Of a DNA stretch of 64,000 nt, positions 1 through 11,427 are shown in pieces (positions within the stretch are counted from its first letter, which is position 1; each line of letters starts with the position of its first letter). This stretch comes from Carya illinoinensis. Its lineage: Eukaryota > Streptophyta > Magnoliopsida > Fagales > Juglandaceae. The notes beneath the pieces were generated by a model that had not been told where the DNA came from, searched no databases, and worked only from the letters and a program-made list of their open reading frames with translations. Made by a program: the position numbers and the translations under genes. The stretch covers positions 27,883,501-27,947,500 of the forward strand of contig NC_056755.1 in the NCBI RefSeq assembly GCF_018687715.1, in the 5' to 3' direction.

Positions 1-1218
1 GCCACAGTGTAAAATACACTGTTACGTTGATTCTCTCCGCCGTTTGCAACGCCATAAGCTTTCGAAAAATACCTTATAGTGCTGTAAGTATTTTCAAACT
101 TTACTTTTAGATTTAAATATATTTTACTCTTACAATAAATTATCTGGTTGGTTGGTTAATTCCAGACTGAATCCGAGAAGTTCAGGGGTCGGATGGATTG
201 AGGATGGAGTTGCTTGGTTTGTTGATTTGTGATTGGTTGGTTTGTGTCTTGAGGTTGCATTTACATGGTGCATTCACGTGCATTTTATTTAAATTGAGAA
301 AATCCGGTTTTATATGTGTAAAGGAATTTTCAGATGCGTGTGTATCACGACCCCAAGCCGAGATGAGGTATTATCTCGGTGGAACTCATTTGGTCATTCG
401 GGAGCGTAAAATACTGAGTGACGTCCCCTGAGTTGTCGTCTAGTGACAACGGGAGCGGGTGAGATGGTAACGCTCTCGTATCGACCCGTGGCCCTTCACT
501 GGCGAGGGCTAGAGGATGCTTAACTACGAACGCGTGGGGAGCAGAACTAGGCATCGCTTGTTTAGGTGTCACACGCGTGGTCGTTACCTGCGGTGTAGCA
601 CAGGAGTCAGGGTGTGCGGATAACCCCTAGGGGAGGTCATGGTGCATTCGGGTTAATTGGTTATTGATATGAATTGGATATGGGTCAAATGAGACTTTTG
701 GCGTGAGTTGGAAAGTAATACGTTTTTAGGGCCAAATGAGATTTTTGGCGTTCGTGGAAAAATATCGTTTTGTGGGATATGTGCATTGGCATTATTTCAT
801 GCATATTGTTTGAGTTTTAATATGTTTTTATCTAGTGGCATTTGGATCTTTACTTACCTGCGGCACCATTTTTTGGTACCGTAGATTTTGATGTAGAGAT
901 CGAGGAGGACGAGGAGGCTGAGCCCGAGGAGGCGGCTCCGTCGGAGTATTGATTGGGAGTTTATGCTTTGTAGTTTGGGTTGAACAATATTTGTGGCTTG
1001 TAATATTTTATTATGTATGTTTTGAACAGCTTTGTATTAAACTAAGAAAAAATTCTGGGACTTAGTTATATGGCTTTGTTATCCGCTTCGTATTTTCTTT
1101 TACACATTTGTTGCATATACACACACTTGGCACTTGGCGATAGGGTAGTGACCCGTGTTATCATCATCCGGACGTCCCAATTTTCCCATGTCCGTACTTG
1201 GGATTTGGGGGCGTCACA
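1..1218 (+). mobile_element. Partial Tekay-clade LTR (3' part), cut by window edge
   Basis: The sequence follows the 3' 55% of the complete solo LTR at 40159-42367, from the stretch around ACACTGTTACGTTG to the terminal GGGGGCGTCACA at 1207-1218. Shared landmarks are the CACGACCCCAAGCC block near 350, the GCGGATAACCCCTAGG block near 616, and the Asp/Glu-type codon run near 900. No primer-binding site follows the CA end, so this is a solo LTR or a 3' LTR. The 5' end and any target-site duplication lie outside the window. Short reading frames here are incidental. Confidence 0.85.
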
Positions 1219-2112
1219 CGTGTACTTTAGTAACTTTTTCAAGAAGCCATCTTGCATGCTTGCCAAGCGGCTCATCACCTTGTGAACCGAATCTCCCATC
1301 TCTATGGATAGAATGATTACATCTTCGGGAAACTCAAAGCCTTTCCATCCAAGTGGCGCCTCTCACTTATTCCAAATCCTAAACCATTAAAAAGGCCGAA
1401 ATGACTAAGTGTTGGGCTTGCGCGACTATTGCATCAACAGATAATTGCCTAAGTCAATCTTACACCCTTAACCTTCTCCAATAAACGTGCTTAAGTCCAT
1501 TTGGATTAAATTGGAAAATAAAATAAATATGAGTAAAGACCTAGCTCAGACCAGGTTATCACAATATGTATATATATATATTATATTATCTGTGTGTGTG
1601 GGGTCTATGTGTCATATACATGTAAGTGAATTTTGGAATTTAATATTTGAGCACCATCAATAAATTGCTTAGTTATTGTGATCTGATTCATAAAATACCC
1701 ATCCAAAAATATCTTGCAGCTATTTTCTTTTTCTTTTTTTAGGAGTCCTACTCATTATCTCTACACCACACATGATTTTTTATTTATTTATTTTTATTTT
1801 ATTCTTGCTAAACTAAAATAATTATTCTCCTCATCATTTGTACACTACATATTTGATAAGTGAAAAATTATAAATTAAAAATCATGTGGGGTGTAAGGAT
1901 GGTGAGTAGAATTTTTCTTTTCTCTTTTTAAACCCAAAATGTGAATAAATTAACACAACAAGTGTGAGGTAGAAACCATAAAACCACATAAGTAGTCCTC
2001 TTGCTAGGTTTGAAACCGAGAGGTAAGTATTGCAAATATCTGATGTTGCAGTGAAATACATGAAGTAAACCAACTCAAAAGAAGAATTATAACCAAAAAT
2101 CGTTACTAGAAG
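1219..2112. other. AT-rich intergenic sequence, nothing recognised
   Basis: I find no supported gene. Frames are short and lack recognisable motifs. A TA/TG-rich stretch lies near 1570-1605 and poly-T/poly-A runs near 1725-1870. Confidence 0.5.
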
Positions 2113-2470
2113 TTAATGTACACATATATGAGAAAAACTAACTACACAATACGTAAAAACATGGTACAAGATTTAGACCTAGTTTGGATATTAAATGTAT
2201 CTCATTTCATCTCATCTTATCCCATCTATTAAGAAATTAATGTACACATATATGAGAAAAACTAACTACAAGATACGTAAAAATGTGGTACAAGATTTAG
2301 GCCTGGTTTGGATAGTAAAAGTATCTCATTTCATTTCATCTCATCCCATCTATTGATAAATTAATGTATACATATATGAGAAAAACTAACTACAAGATAA
2401 GTAAAAACGTGGTACAAGATTTAGGCTTGGTTTGGATAGTAAAACTATCTCATTTCATCCCATCTAACTC
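2113..2470. repeat. 124-bp tandem repeat, three copies
   Basis: Copies start at TTAATGTA at 2113, 2237 and 2361, an exact 124-bp step. Each has about 70 bp of flanking sequence (ACATATATGAG ... GGTACAAGATTTA) followed by about 54 bp of a MITE-like end (TTTGGATA ... CTCATTTCATC). The third copy runs into the full element at 2424-3410, so the duplication spans an element/flank border. Confidence 0.85.
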
Positions 2471-3410
2471 AATATCTAAGTACCATAAATACAAACATTT
2501 TTCTATTTTAAACTTTTAAAATTTTCATCTAATCTAGGGGTGTAACTGGTCCAGTTTAGTCCGGTTTTGAACAAAATTTGGGACCGAATCAGTATACACC
2601 GATTTTACATTTTTGAAAATCGATTACACACTAGTTACCCTTCTAAACCGGCACATCCGACTTTGCAGGTTTCGGTCCAGTTCGGTTCGATTTTTTGGTT
2701 TTAATAGTATTAGTATATATATTAGTGTTAATTATAGTTATTAGAATAACTATATACTAGTATTTGTTATAGTGATTTATATAGTAATTTATGTATAGAC
2801 TTAAATATTAGTAATAGTAGTATAGTATTAGTCTATTAGTATTAGGCCATAAACTATTATTAATATATATATTTTATGATTAAAGTATATGACTAAATAA
2901 ATTTTCATGTTTAAGATTAAAATTTTATGTTATAAATTATAATTACATTATCTTATATATAATATTAAAAAAATTAATTTAAAATATATAATATAGAGAA
3001 CTGGTCCGGTCCTAAAAAGCATAGAACTAGAACTGGATCGGTACCGGTTGGTTTTGGGTCCTAATTGGTTATGTGTTTGGGCCAGTCCAGTTTTTCGGTT
3101 TCCTGGTTAATTTTTACAGCCTTAATCTGATCCCATATTACCTAATCATTACAATTTTTCTATACTTCTAAAAAAAAAAAGAAAAGAAAGAAAGAAATTC
3201 AATTTTTTCAAATTTTAAAACAAAAATAATATTAAAAAATTATATTCTAACAATATTTTAACTTTATAATATTTTTATTTAACTTTTTCTCTCTCATTTC
3301 TCAAAATCCCATAAGATATCTCAACTGAAATCAATTCACTACTATTCACAAATCATTTCACTACTATTCATAGATCATCCCATTCCATCTCACCATCCAA
3401 ACGAGGCCCT
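2424..3410. mobile_element. MITE-like element with GTTTGGAT terminal inverted repeats
   Basis: The left end GGCTTGGTTTGGATAG matches the reverse complement of the right end CATCCAAACGAGGCC at about 3393-3408. CTCATTTCATC-type and CACTACTATTCA-type motifs fill the subterminal parts. There is no coding capacity. The superfamily is not resolved and no clean target-site duplication is visible. The element is interrupted by another small repeat at 2536-3123. Confidence 0.65.
2536..3123. mobile_element. Small non-autonomous element nested in the MITE
   Basis: It starts AGGGGTGTAACTGG and ends with TTTTTACAGCCTT, an imperfect inverted match. It carries repeated CCGGT/GGTCC motifs near both ends around a very AT-rich core. 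A short direct repeat TAATCT flanks it (2530-2535 and about 3123-3128). A hAT-like MITE is plausible but unproven. Confidence 0.55.
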
Positions 3411-4490
3411 AGAATTAATGAGTCCACTTATAGAACATGATTAATTAGAGAGGTACGAGATAATACTTCGATCAACTCCTAGTTACCCTTAATACACACA
3501 GCTAAATCTAAAAGAAGAGAATGACTCTTAGTCATCTAACATATACCATTGTTGAGAAAGTCAAATGCAAATGTTTAGTGTAACATAGAAGCACAAGGTC
3601 ATCACCCTATTACTCTTTAACACTACAATGCCATGAACTTGAAACAACTTGTAAACTAGCAAAATCCACACACATTGTAAACAACTTGAGTTTGATCGTC
3701 ATCACATTGGGTTCAAGTTGTCCTCCGATGATGACGTGGGGCTCCTAAGCGCTTGAGTTCAAAGTTTTGGAAAGGGGGGGTGGGGCATTCTGTTTGAGCA
3801 GAGAACGTAAGAGAAAGAGAGAGAGAAATACAAAGACATAGAGAGAGATTGAGTAGCTAGAGAGAGCTTCGGTAATAGAGAGTGAATGATAGAGATGGTC
3901 AGTGAGGAGATAAAGGGTGAAATGGTGTCATAGATCTTCTATAATAGGTCAAGGGGATTGGTCTGATGATTGGTAATTATCCAGTTGTCTAGGTGTATGA
4001 ATTATGATGGATTGAAGGGGTGGCAAAGTCCATAATGTGCTTTGTCACATCCTAGAAGATCGACCAAGGAGGGATGAGCTCTTCAATTGGGGTTGGTCCT
4101 CTAGTCTGCTGCTTGTGAATGCCGTACACATGGTGATAAAGTCTCTGACACTAGTTGCGCATGGTCAGATGGCATGTGAGTTCGCGAGTATTCTCACAAT
4201 GGTGTTTATATTGGTAGGGATTGATGGTTATGGAGAGTGCTTGCACGTTTCTGAGCACTTGATTAGGTTGAGTCACTTCCAAGCACTCCCATATTACTCC
4301 CGAGCATGTCTAAATTTCTTCCGAGCATTTGCTCAGGCTTTTACCAAGAGGTACAGGGAAATAGATTCTGAGCATTTGCTTGACATCACATCATAGTGAG
4401 GGAATGAACTTTGAGCTTTAGCTCTGATTGGAATTAGGGCAGGGAATGTGTTACGATTACTTGCTCAGACTTGTATCGTTTTGCTTGTTA
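3411..4490. other. Intergenic or old repeat sequence, no gene supported
   Basis: A 119-codon open frame runs from 4037 to 4396 (+). Its product has no motif I recognise, and the DNA carries a degenerate GAGCA(C/T)TT-type repeat (4253-4380) that looks like decayed repeat DNA. A GAGA-rich stretch occurs at 3805-3850. I do not call a gene. Confidence 0.45.
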
Positions 4491-4894
4491 CCAATGTTTT
4501 GAATACCGTACCGGATGACGTACCGATCAAGACACTGGAACGAAATATTTCGATACCGGTACCGTTTCGGGATAGTTGATATATAAATAAATGATATGTA
4601 TAAATATATATGAAAATTATATTCTAAAATAATAGTTTATATATGAATAATTATACATAAATACATATATATATATATATATAAATTATAAATAGTATGG
4701 TATGAATTGGGGGTCAAAAAATAAGTTTGTAACTTAAAAAAATGAAAAAAAAAAGTGAAAGCCGAAATACCGGCCGGTACATGCCGAAATATTGGCCAAT
4801 ACGATCGGTACCGGCTTGTATTCAGACCTGTACGAAACATGTACAATACTTGTACCGAACCAGTGGCCGGTACGGTACAGTATTTAAAACCATA
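4491..4894. mobile_element. MITE with CGGTACGGTA-type terminal inverted repeats
   Basis: The left end TTTTGAATACCGTACCGG is mirrored by CCGGTACGGTACAGTATTTAAAA at the right end. Subterminal copies of GGTACCG/CCGGTAC and a central (AT)n run (4663-4683) are present. TGTTAC lies on both sides (about 4485-4490 and 4897-4902), possibly part of a degraded 8-10 bp duplication as in Mutator-type elements. No protein is encoded; open frames on both strands follow from the inverted symmetry. Confidence 0.7.
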
Positions 4895-5368
4895 CCTGTT
4901 ACTCAACTACCACCCAATTTGTCTATTACTTTTCTTGCCCATCTCATTGCTCACTTTCACCAATTGCTCATCTACTGCTAATCTCAAACATCCTTTGCTT
5001 GCCTCTATCATTGCTCAACCTTATCATTGCATGCCCAAATGCTGCATTTGCTTACTCTCTCTCGCCTATTTCTTTGCTCGCATGGTATGATCTTCCTTCA
5101 CACCCAAGATCAAGAGTCTCTATATGGTTACATTGCTACTGTGTGAGGTGTTCCGACTTCTATTGGGCACGGTTCTTACACATCTAATCGTGAATCTTTG
5201 CTCATACAAAATCACTTCCTCATGGTGTCTTATTATTATGGATTGGGTATCATTTTTGCACTAGAGTGACCCAAGACCATCTCTATAGAATGTCTAGCCA
5301 TATTAGCCTTCTTAGGTTCTCATAAATCCTCTTCTTCATCATCTTTTTCCTCATTCCTCAATTGCTTG

Positions 5369-5424
<56 letters not shown>

Positions 5425-6945
5425 TTGGTTTCTTGATTTAGTCTTCTTATTATTTTTTGGGATGATTTTCTTGTTCTTGGTTTCTTCTTCTTACTCGTTC
5501 ATTTCTCTTTTTGCCAATAGTCTATGTACTCTTGATCTTGCCATGCGTTTCCTTTTCCTTTGTTTCTTCTATGATCAACCGCTTCATTTCCTCTCGAGTT
5601 GGCCATGAGCTTTGCCAAAAAGTCTTTAATCTTGAATTCTCATTTTTAAATTTAGCATATGATTTTTAAATTAAGCCAAGTATTTAAAATCCTCCAAGTA
5701 TTTTTTAAAAGTCTAAAATTATTTTAAATGGGATATTTTTAGTGTTATTGGACCAAACCTAAAATTTTGAATTTAGCCTCTTTAATTTTTGAAGCTTTGA
5801 AACTAATACAGTTTTACAAGTGCATTTGATTTAAATGATTTTTATTTCCCTTAGGGATATTTATTAAAATTCATCATTTGGATTTATGTTAAAAACTCTA
5901 TTTATTCAGATGAATTTATTTATCTTAAATATTTATTAAAATTCATCATTTTATTTTATGATATTGTTTTGGGGATCAAGAAAACAAAGTTGGATAATCT
6001 ACTTATAAGTCTATTTTCGTTTTCCATTTATTTCTATTAGTCCTCTTTTTTTATCTCCCTTGAATTTATCTCTACCACTGGATCAAATCAAGCCCCACGT
6101 ATGATGTGAGTATCGTGCTGAAGGAAGGGAAGGGACCCATTCCCATGGGCAAGGTGCTATGGAAGATGAAGCAACAATGCAAGCAGAGTGTAGCTAGTCC
6201 AATGGAAGGGCAAGAGGCACTATGTAAAAAGTATGGTAGAGACGGTTCAACACCTGGCATCCAAGAATGTGGTTTGTCCGATAGTAAGCGAAGAAGAGGC
6301 AATTGGGTGGACATCGTGCGGCCAAACAAAGAATAAGGTGAGCAACACATTGTAGAAAGCTTGGCTAACACATCTGAACATCGGGTAATAAAGGACTTTT
6401 CACCCTGTGTCCAACAAGCAAGAACTATGCTGACCGTACTAGGGTGAGAACGAAAAGAGCTTAAAGGCTGCTAGTTATGGAAAAGAATGGTCCATGGCAA
6501 AGAGCGAGCTATTAGCAAGGGCGAGTACTAGTCAAGGATAAGACTGATACGAACATAAGGCCTCTTGGGATAATGAGGAGATGCCTAGGAGCCAGTAGGT
6601 GTTGTACATAGAGGCCTATACTCCATTTGAGACATCATGTCTGGAGTAAGCCTATGGAGAAATGATTAGAAACCTACAAGCCATATCATCTGATCTCAGA
6701 GGTATGATTAAGTGTCATGTGGGATACCCTTATTAGAAGGATTGTTGGATTGGACCCTAGGTAAGCCACAAGAATGTGTGTACCTTGTCCCATCAATCAC
6801 TTGGTAGTTATTCAAGTCGAGAGAGTGAATGAATGGTCGAGATGGCCGGGATTGAAGGGAGAATGGATGGCCAGGATTGACGAGCTCTTATTCAAGCATA
6901 TCTGTAGTTAAAAGAATGTCAAAAGGAAACTTGACGGTCCCACAG
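4895..6945. other. Unclassified intergenic/old repeat DNA
   Basis: No supported gene. It contains a CT-rich stretch with a microsatellite at 5370-5420, an AT-rich part (5630-6010) and a more mixed part (6060-6900). Overlapping frames on opposite strands at 6072-6371 are mirror artefacts. The 6300-6900 part may be the upstream portion of the host LTR that continues at 6946. Confidence 0.4.
5370..5420. repeat. (TC)n microsatellite, about 25 units
   Basis: An uninterrupted TC dinucleotide run. Any frame across it gives only Leu/Ser repeats and should not be read as a gene. Confidence 0.97.
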
Positions 6946-7885
6946 TATAAAAAGGCTTTGGACAAGCGATAAATCTCACTTTTGAGATCGTAAAGTGTGT
7001 GATCCTCTTTGGAGTTGGAGTCTTCTAAGAGAGCAAGTGACTTTGAAGGGAGCAAAGGGAGCGAGCGCAGGAGCAAAGCTAGTGTAGCCATAGTATTTTA
7101 AATACTGTTTAGGTAAGTTATGTTCTAAGACTGTACTTTGAATGTGGAATAAATATTTGTGAGTATGTTGTAATGTTAGGCTTTACATATTGTGTAACTC
7201 TCCCATTTTACTACATGAAAAATATTATATATCTTCTTTATTATGTTTATGCATTATCTTTACACTATGATTTTGGGATGATGAGTTCGAATGGTGTGGA
7301 TTGGTGGTGATTGTGATTTTTGGGTGTGCGAGTCTTACCATTTGTCAATCATTATGGATTGGTTGAGGAGTCCCCATGCCATTTCTACAACATGTTTCCA
7401 CGAGTTTTATATGGGTAGAGAGAGTCCCCATGATGATCGAGGTGGAACATCTTCATATTGGCCACACTTGATAAATAGGTAGAGAGATTCTCTGAGTGTA
7501 TCATGTGTGGTATATTCGAGTTGGTTGACCGGGTAGAGAGATTCTCTCACATGATACACTTGTGAGTTGTCTTCGGATGTGTTGACCGGGTCGAGTGAAT
7601 CCCTACATCGGATGATTTGAAATTGGTGAATTAGCTTACATGTTGATCAGATAGAGTGATTCCCCGCGTCGAATGGTGGAGTGATTCCTTGCTTGGTATT
7701 TATATTATGAGATATGAGTTTTGATAAGATGGTGGTTCCTCGCCACGGTGATAATTATGTATACCTGAGATTTACTTAGAGGATGACTTCGCCATGCTTA
7801 TATACTTGTATTTTATTCAGAGGGTGGTTCATCACCATAACTATGAACACATTTGTTCCTGCCCGAAGGGTGATTACTTGCCATG
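6946..7885 (+). mobile_element. Left part of old Tekay-clade LTR-like host sequence (F)
   Basis: A TATA-box-like TATAAAAAGG at 6946-6955 is followed by a transcript-like leader. The sequence is broken at 7885 by the tandem array and resumes at 22455 and again at 51826. The right fragment holds the ACCTATGG ... GAACCGTAG block seen in other Tekay-clade LTRs, which is why I call this an LTR. Its 5' limit is not determined. Confidence 0.45.
7409..7690 (+). repeat. Degenerate minisatellite, five units of 54-64 bp
   Basis: The core GGGTAGAGAGATTC recurs at about 7413, 7477, 7531, 7588 and 7649, preceded in most units by TTGACC or TTGATC. Units diverge strongly. It lies in the host LTR-like sequence just left of the array. 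Confidence 0.7.
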
Positions 7886-8332
7886 TGTGACGCCCCCAAA
7901 TCCCCACACACGGACACGGAGAAATCGAGACGTCCGGATGGTGACAACCTGGGTCACCACCCTAACGACGAGTGCCAAGTGTGTGCAAAAGCAACATATG
8001 TGCACAAAGAAACATGCAGCGGATAACGAAAGTCATATAACTAAGTACCAGAATTTTTCTTAATATAATACAAGCTGTTTAAAACATACATAAATAAAAT
8101 ATTACAAAAAACACAAATATAGTTTTAAACCAAACTATAAAGCATAACTTCGACTCAAAACTCCGGCGGAGCCGCATCCTCGGGCTCAGCCTCCTCCTCC
8201 TCCTCGAATTCTGCACCAAAATCTACGGAACCAAAAACGGTACCGCAGGTAAGTAAAATCCAAACACCACCAGATAAAAGCATATAGAACTCAAACAATA
8301 TGCATGAAGTGATGCCAATGCGCAAACCCATA
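7886..8332 (-). repeat. LTR1 of the array, truncated
   Basis: It starts TGTGACGCCCCCAAAT directly after the CCATG duplication and matches the first 447 bp of LTR2 until CCCATAAA. There it joins internal sequence that in intact units lies at about 13866. The fusion removes 4319 bp relative to a full unit, with the 4-bp microhomology TAAA (8331-8334) at the junction. In element sense this is the 3'-terminal LTR. Confidence 0.92.
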
Positions 8333-9101
8333 AATTTTAAAACCCCAATTGCCACCAAATTGTTCATCCGAATCAGCGAAATTTAAAACTTGAAATTTAA
8401 TTATTTCCCCCAAAGCTTGTCGAACCTAAAACCTTAATTACCAAAATCTTATTTCCTAAAATCTATAAGGCCTCAAACCTTAGATAAAATTATCTTAAAC
8501 CAATCCTTAAAGTTCGTTGAACCTACACTCTCCTATTCTATAGCCTCATTACATAAATTCTACAAAACCTAAGACCTCAACCATCTTAAGTGACTTAAAT
8601 CTAACTCCCCTCCTTAGTTGCAACTTACATTCCTACTCCCAAGAGATCGCCTAACCCATGTCGTTCCCTTCTAGCCACAATATTATAAAAGTAACCCACC
8701 TCTATAAAATTCAACCCTACTACACTAAGTATTTATTCCTACCAATGACATTTTCGATAGTACCGTCCTCCTGCCATAGCATAATCCTCAACCCCACTTT
8801 TTAACTCCGGACAAAACAAAACAAAACAATTTAAAACAAAAATAAATAAAATAACATATATTGGAATAACTAAAACAAATAAAACAACATACTTTCAATT
8901 CAAATAACATCAAATCAAACCAAACCAAATCAAATGGAATTAAATAAAATAAATTCAAATAAAATAAAATCGAATCAAGTTAAAGAAAAACAATTCAAAT
9001 TAAATAGATAAAATAATTTTAACTCAAGCTTTTAAAACTTTCTGGTACTCCACCTATGGGACATATGGTTTTACCCAGAGTCGAACTGCTCTGATACCAC
9101 C
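8333..9101 (-). mobile_element. Internal fragment of array unit 1
   Basis: Nearly identical to 13867-14636 and 19406-20175. It contains the leader and primer-binding site but no coding sequence. The left part of the internal region is lost in the 4.3-kb deletion. Confidence 0.92.
9088..9099 (-). promoter_or_regulatory. Primer-binding site, tRNA-iMet type
   Basis: The minus strand reads TGGTATCAGAGC, complementary to the 3' end of initiator tRNA-Met, two bases from the LTR terminus. The same site occurs at 14623-14634 and 20162-20173 in the other units. Confidence 0.9.
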
Positions 9102-11390
9102 TGTGACGCCCCCAAATCCCCACGCACGGACACGGAGAAATCGAGACATCCGGATGGTGACAACCCGGGTCACCACCCTAACGACGAGTGCCAAGTGTGT
9201 GCAAAAGCAACATATGTGCACAAAGAAACACGCAGCAGATAACGAAAGTCATATAACTAAGTACCAGAATTTTTCTTAATATAATACAAGCTGTTTAAAA
9301 CATACATAAATAAAATATTACAAAAAACACAAATATAGTTTTAAACCAAACTATAAAGCATAACTTCGACTCAAAACTCCGGCGGAGCCGCATCCTCGGG
9401 CTCAGCCTCCTCCTCCTCCTCGAATTCTGCACCAAAATCTACGGAACCAAAAACGGTACCGCAGGTAAGTAAAATCCAAACACCACCAGATAAAAGCATA
9501 TAGAACTCAAACAATATGCATGAAGTGATGCCAATGCGCAAACCCATAAAAATATATTTTTCCACGCACGCCAAAAATCCCATTTGGCCCAAAAACATAT
9601 ACTTTCCAAATATCACGCCAAAAGTCACATTTGGCCTTTATCCATCTCAAACCATTATCCATTTTATCCGTATGCACCATGACCTCCCCTGGGGGTCATC
9701 CGCACACCCTGGCTCCAGTGCCACACCGCAGAGTACCACCACGCATGTGACACCTAACGAGCGATGCCCAGTTCCGTGCCCCGCGCGTTCATAGCCAAGC
9801 ATCCTCTAGCCCTCACCAGCGAAGGGCCACGGAGTTGGCGCGTTCGTAGCCAAGCATCCCCTAGCCCCCGCTCCTGTTGTCGCCCAGCGACCACCCAGGG
9901 GACATCACTCAGTTTATTCTGCTCCCGAGTGACTAGAGGAGTTCCACCGAGATAATACCCCATCCCGGCTTGGGGTCGTGATACACACGCACCCGTAAGT
10001 CCACTTACGCCAATAAACAGGCTTTTCTCAATTAAATAAAAACACACGTGCATGCACCATGTAAATGCAATATCAATGCACAAAAATAATCAACCAACAT
10101 ATATCAATAAAACAAGCAACTCCGTCCTCCATCCATCCGACCCCCGAACTCCTCGGACTCAGTCCGGAATCAACCAACCAGCAGATAAATTATTGAATGA
10201 GCAAAATATATTTAAATCTGAAAGTAGGGTTTGGAAAATACTTACAGCGCTATATGGTATTTTTAGAAAACACTCGGCGTTGCAAACGGCGGAAGGAAAG
10301 CAACGTAACAGTGCAAATTCACTGTGGCCGTGGGTTGTAAAATACCCACTTTTGAACGGGGACAAACCAAGGCTCGGGATTGATAGGGAATGGCCTTGAG
10401 ATATTTATGAAGCTAAGGGAAATGAGTTTTGGCCGTGGGTGGTGGTGGAAATGGCGGTCGAAGGCCAAAAAGGGGCTGAACGGAGTTGAGCTCGTGGGAG
10501 CTGCTCTGACAACGGATCGAGGCCGGAAATGGGTGGTTTAGGTCGGCAAGAGGTAGGGGAAGAAGCTGTGAAAAGATGGTGGCCGGAGGTGGTGCGACGG
10601 CGCCGAAAACGGTGAAAAATCGTATGGCTTGGAGGAGCTCGTGGCGGCTAACGGTGGCTCGGATGGAGGTGAAACTTGGTGGGGATGTTCACTGGTGAGA
10701 GGGGAAGAAAACTGGATGGGTGGTGTAGGCCACGCCGCCTGCGAGCGGCGGTTCTGGGCTGCGAAAGCAACCGGCGATAGGGGCAAAAAAGAGCAGGTGC
10801 AGCGACTTTCGGCAGCTCTCGAAGGCTAACGGTTGGTCCGATGGCTCTAAAAATTGGTGGGGATGATCTCTGGTGGAAGGGGAAGAGAATGGTGGTGGCG
10901 GTGCACTAAACGGTGGCCGGACGGAGGAGAACTGGGCGGTCAAAGTGGAGGCGACGGGAAGGAGAAAAGAGAGAAGCTGCGCACGGGGAGAGGAGGAAAA
11001 CGGGAAGAAAAAGAAGAAGAAAAAAAAAAGAAAAGAAAGAAAAGAAGAAAAGAAAAGGAAAAAGGGAACAAGAAAAAGAAAAGAAAAGAAATGAGGTCCA
11101 ATCCTCACCTCTGGAGTCCAACAACTGATCCAACGAAAATAAGTTTAAAAGCAATAAAACTAAGAAAATATTTTAAACACAACGTAAAGCTAAAATATAA
11201 TAATTAACTAGTAAAAATAAACTATTTAATTTTAAATCCAAAGACAAGCTAAAATAAATTAAACAACAATTTAAATTCAATAGCAATTAAAATCTAATTA
11301 AAATCCGATAATTTAAAATATAAGAACTATTATATTAATTAAATTAAAATATTCCTTCAGTGAAAATACACATAAAATCGGGGTGTCACA
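9102..11390 (-). repeat. LTR2 of the array (2289 bp)
   Basis: On the element strand it begins TGTGACACCCCG and ends GGGGGCGTCACA. It is bordered by a primer site (9088-9099) and by a polypurine tract (11391-11402), so it serves as 5' LTR for one unit and 3' LTR for the next. By eye it differs from LTR3 at roughly ten positions. An element-sense pyrimidine tract (about 10990-11090) makes frames rich in Phe, Leu and Ser; I do not call these genes. Confidence 0.93.
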
Positions 11391-11427
11391 TCCTCCCCCC
11401 TTAAAATAAATTTCGTCCTCGAAATTT
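11391..11427 (-). promoter_or_regulatory. Polypurine tract with adjoining hairpin
   Basis: On the element strand AAGGGGGGAGGA abuts the LTR start. Next to it AAATTTCG and CGAAATTT form a perfect 8-bp stem around a 4-nt loop (11408-11427). The arrangement recurs at 16927-16963 and, in the Tekay-like element, at 35731-35768. Confidence 0.88.

Noticed and set aside
4037..4396. 119-codon open frame (+) as a host gene
   Set aside because: No recognisable domain, no supporting exon structure, and the DNA contains a degenerate GAGCA-type repeat.
5366..5608. 80-codon frame with a Leu/Ser run as a signal peptide
   Set aside because: The run is the (TC)n microsatellite at 5370-5420.
9516..9794. Repeated 92-codon frames in the array LTRs (also 15051 and 20593) as conserved genes
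   Set aside because: They are conserved only because the LTRs are copies of one another, they lie antisense to the element, and LTR4 has a different end.
10689..11108. Phe/Leu/Ser/Pro-rich frames in the LTRs as secreted or membrane proteins
   Set aside because: They arise from a T/C-rich tract, overlap Lys/Glu-rich frames on the other strand, and show no domain; kept only as a finding to test.
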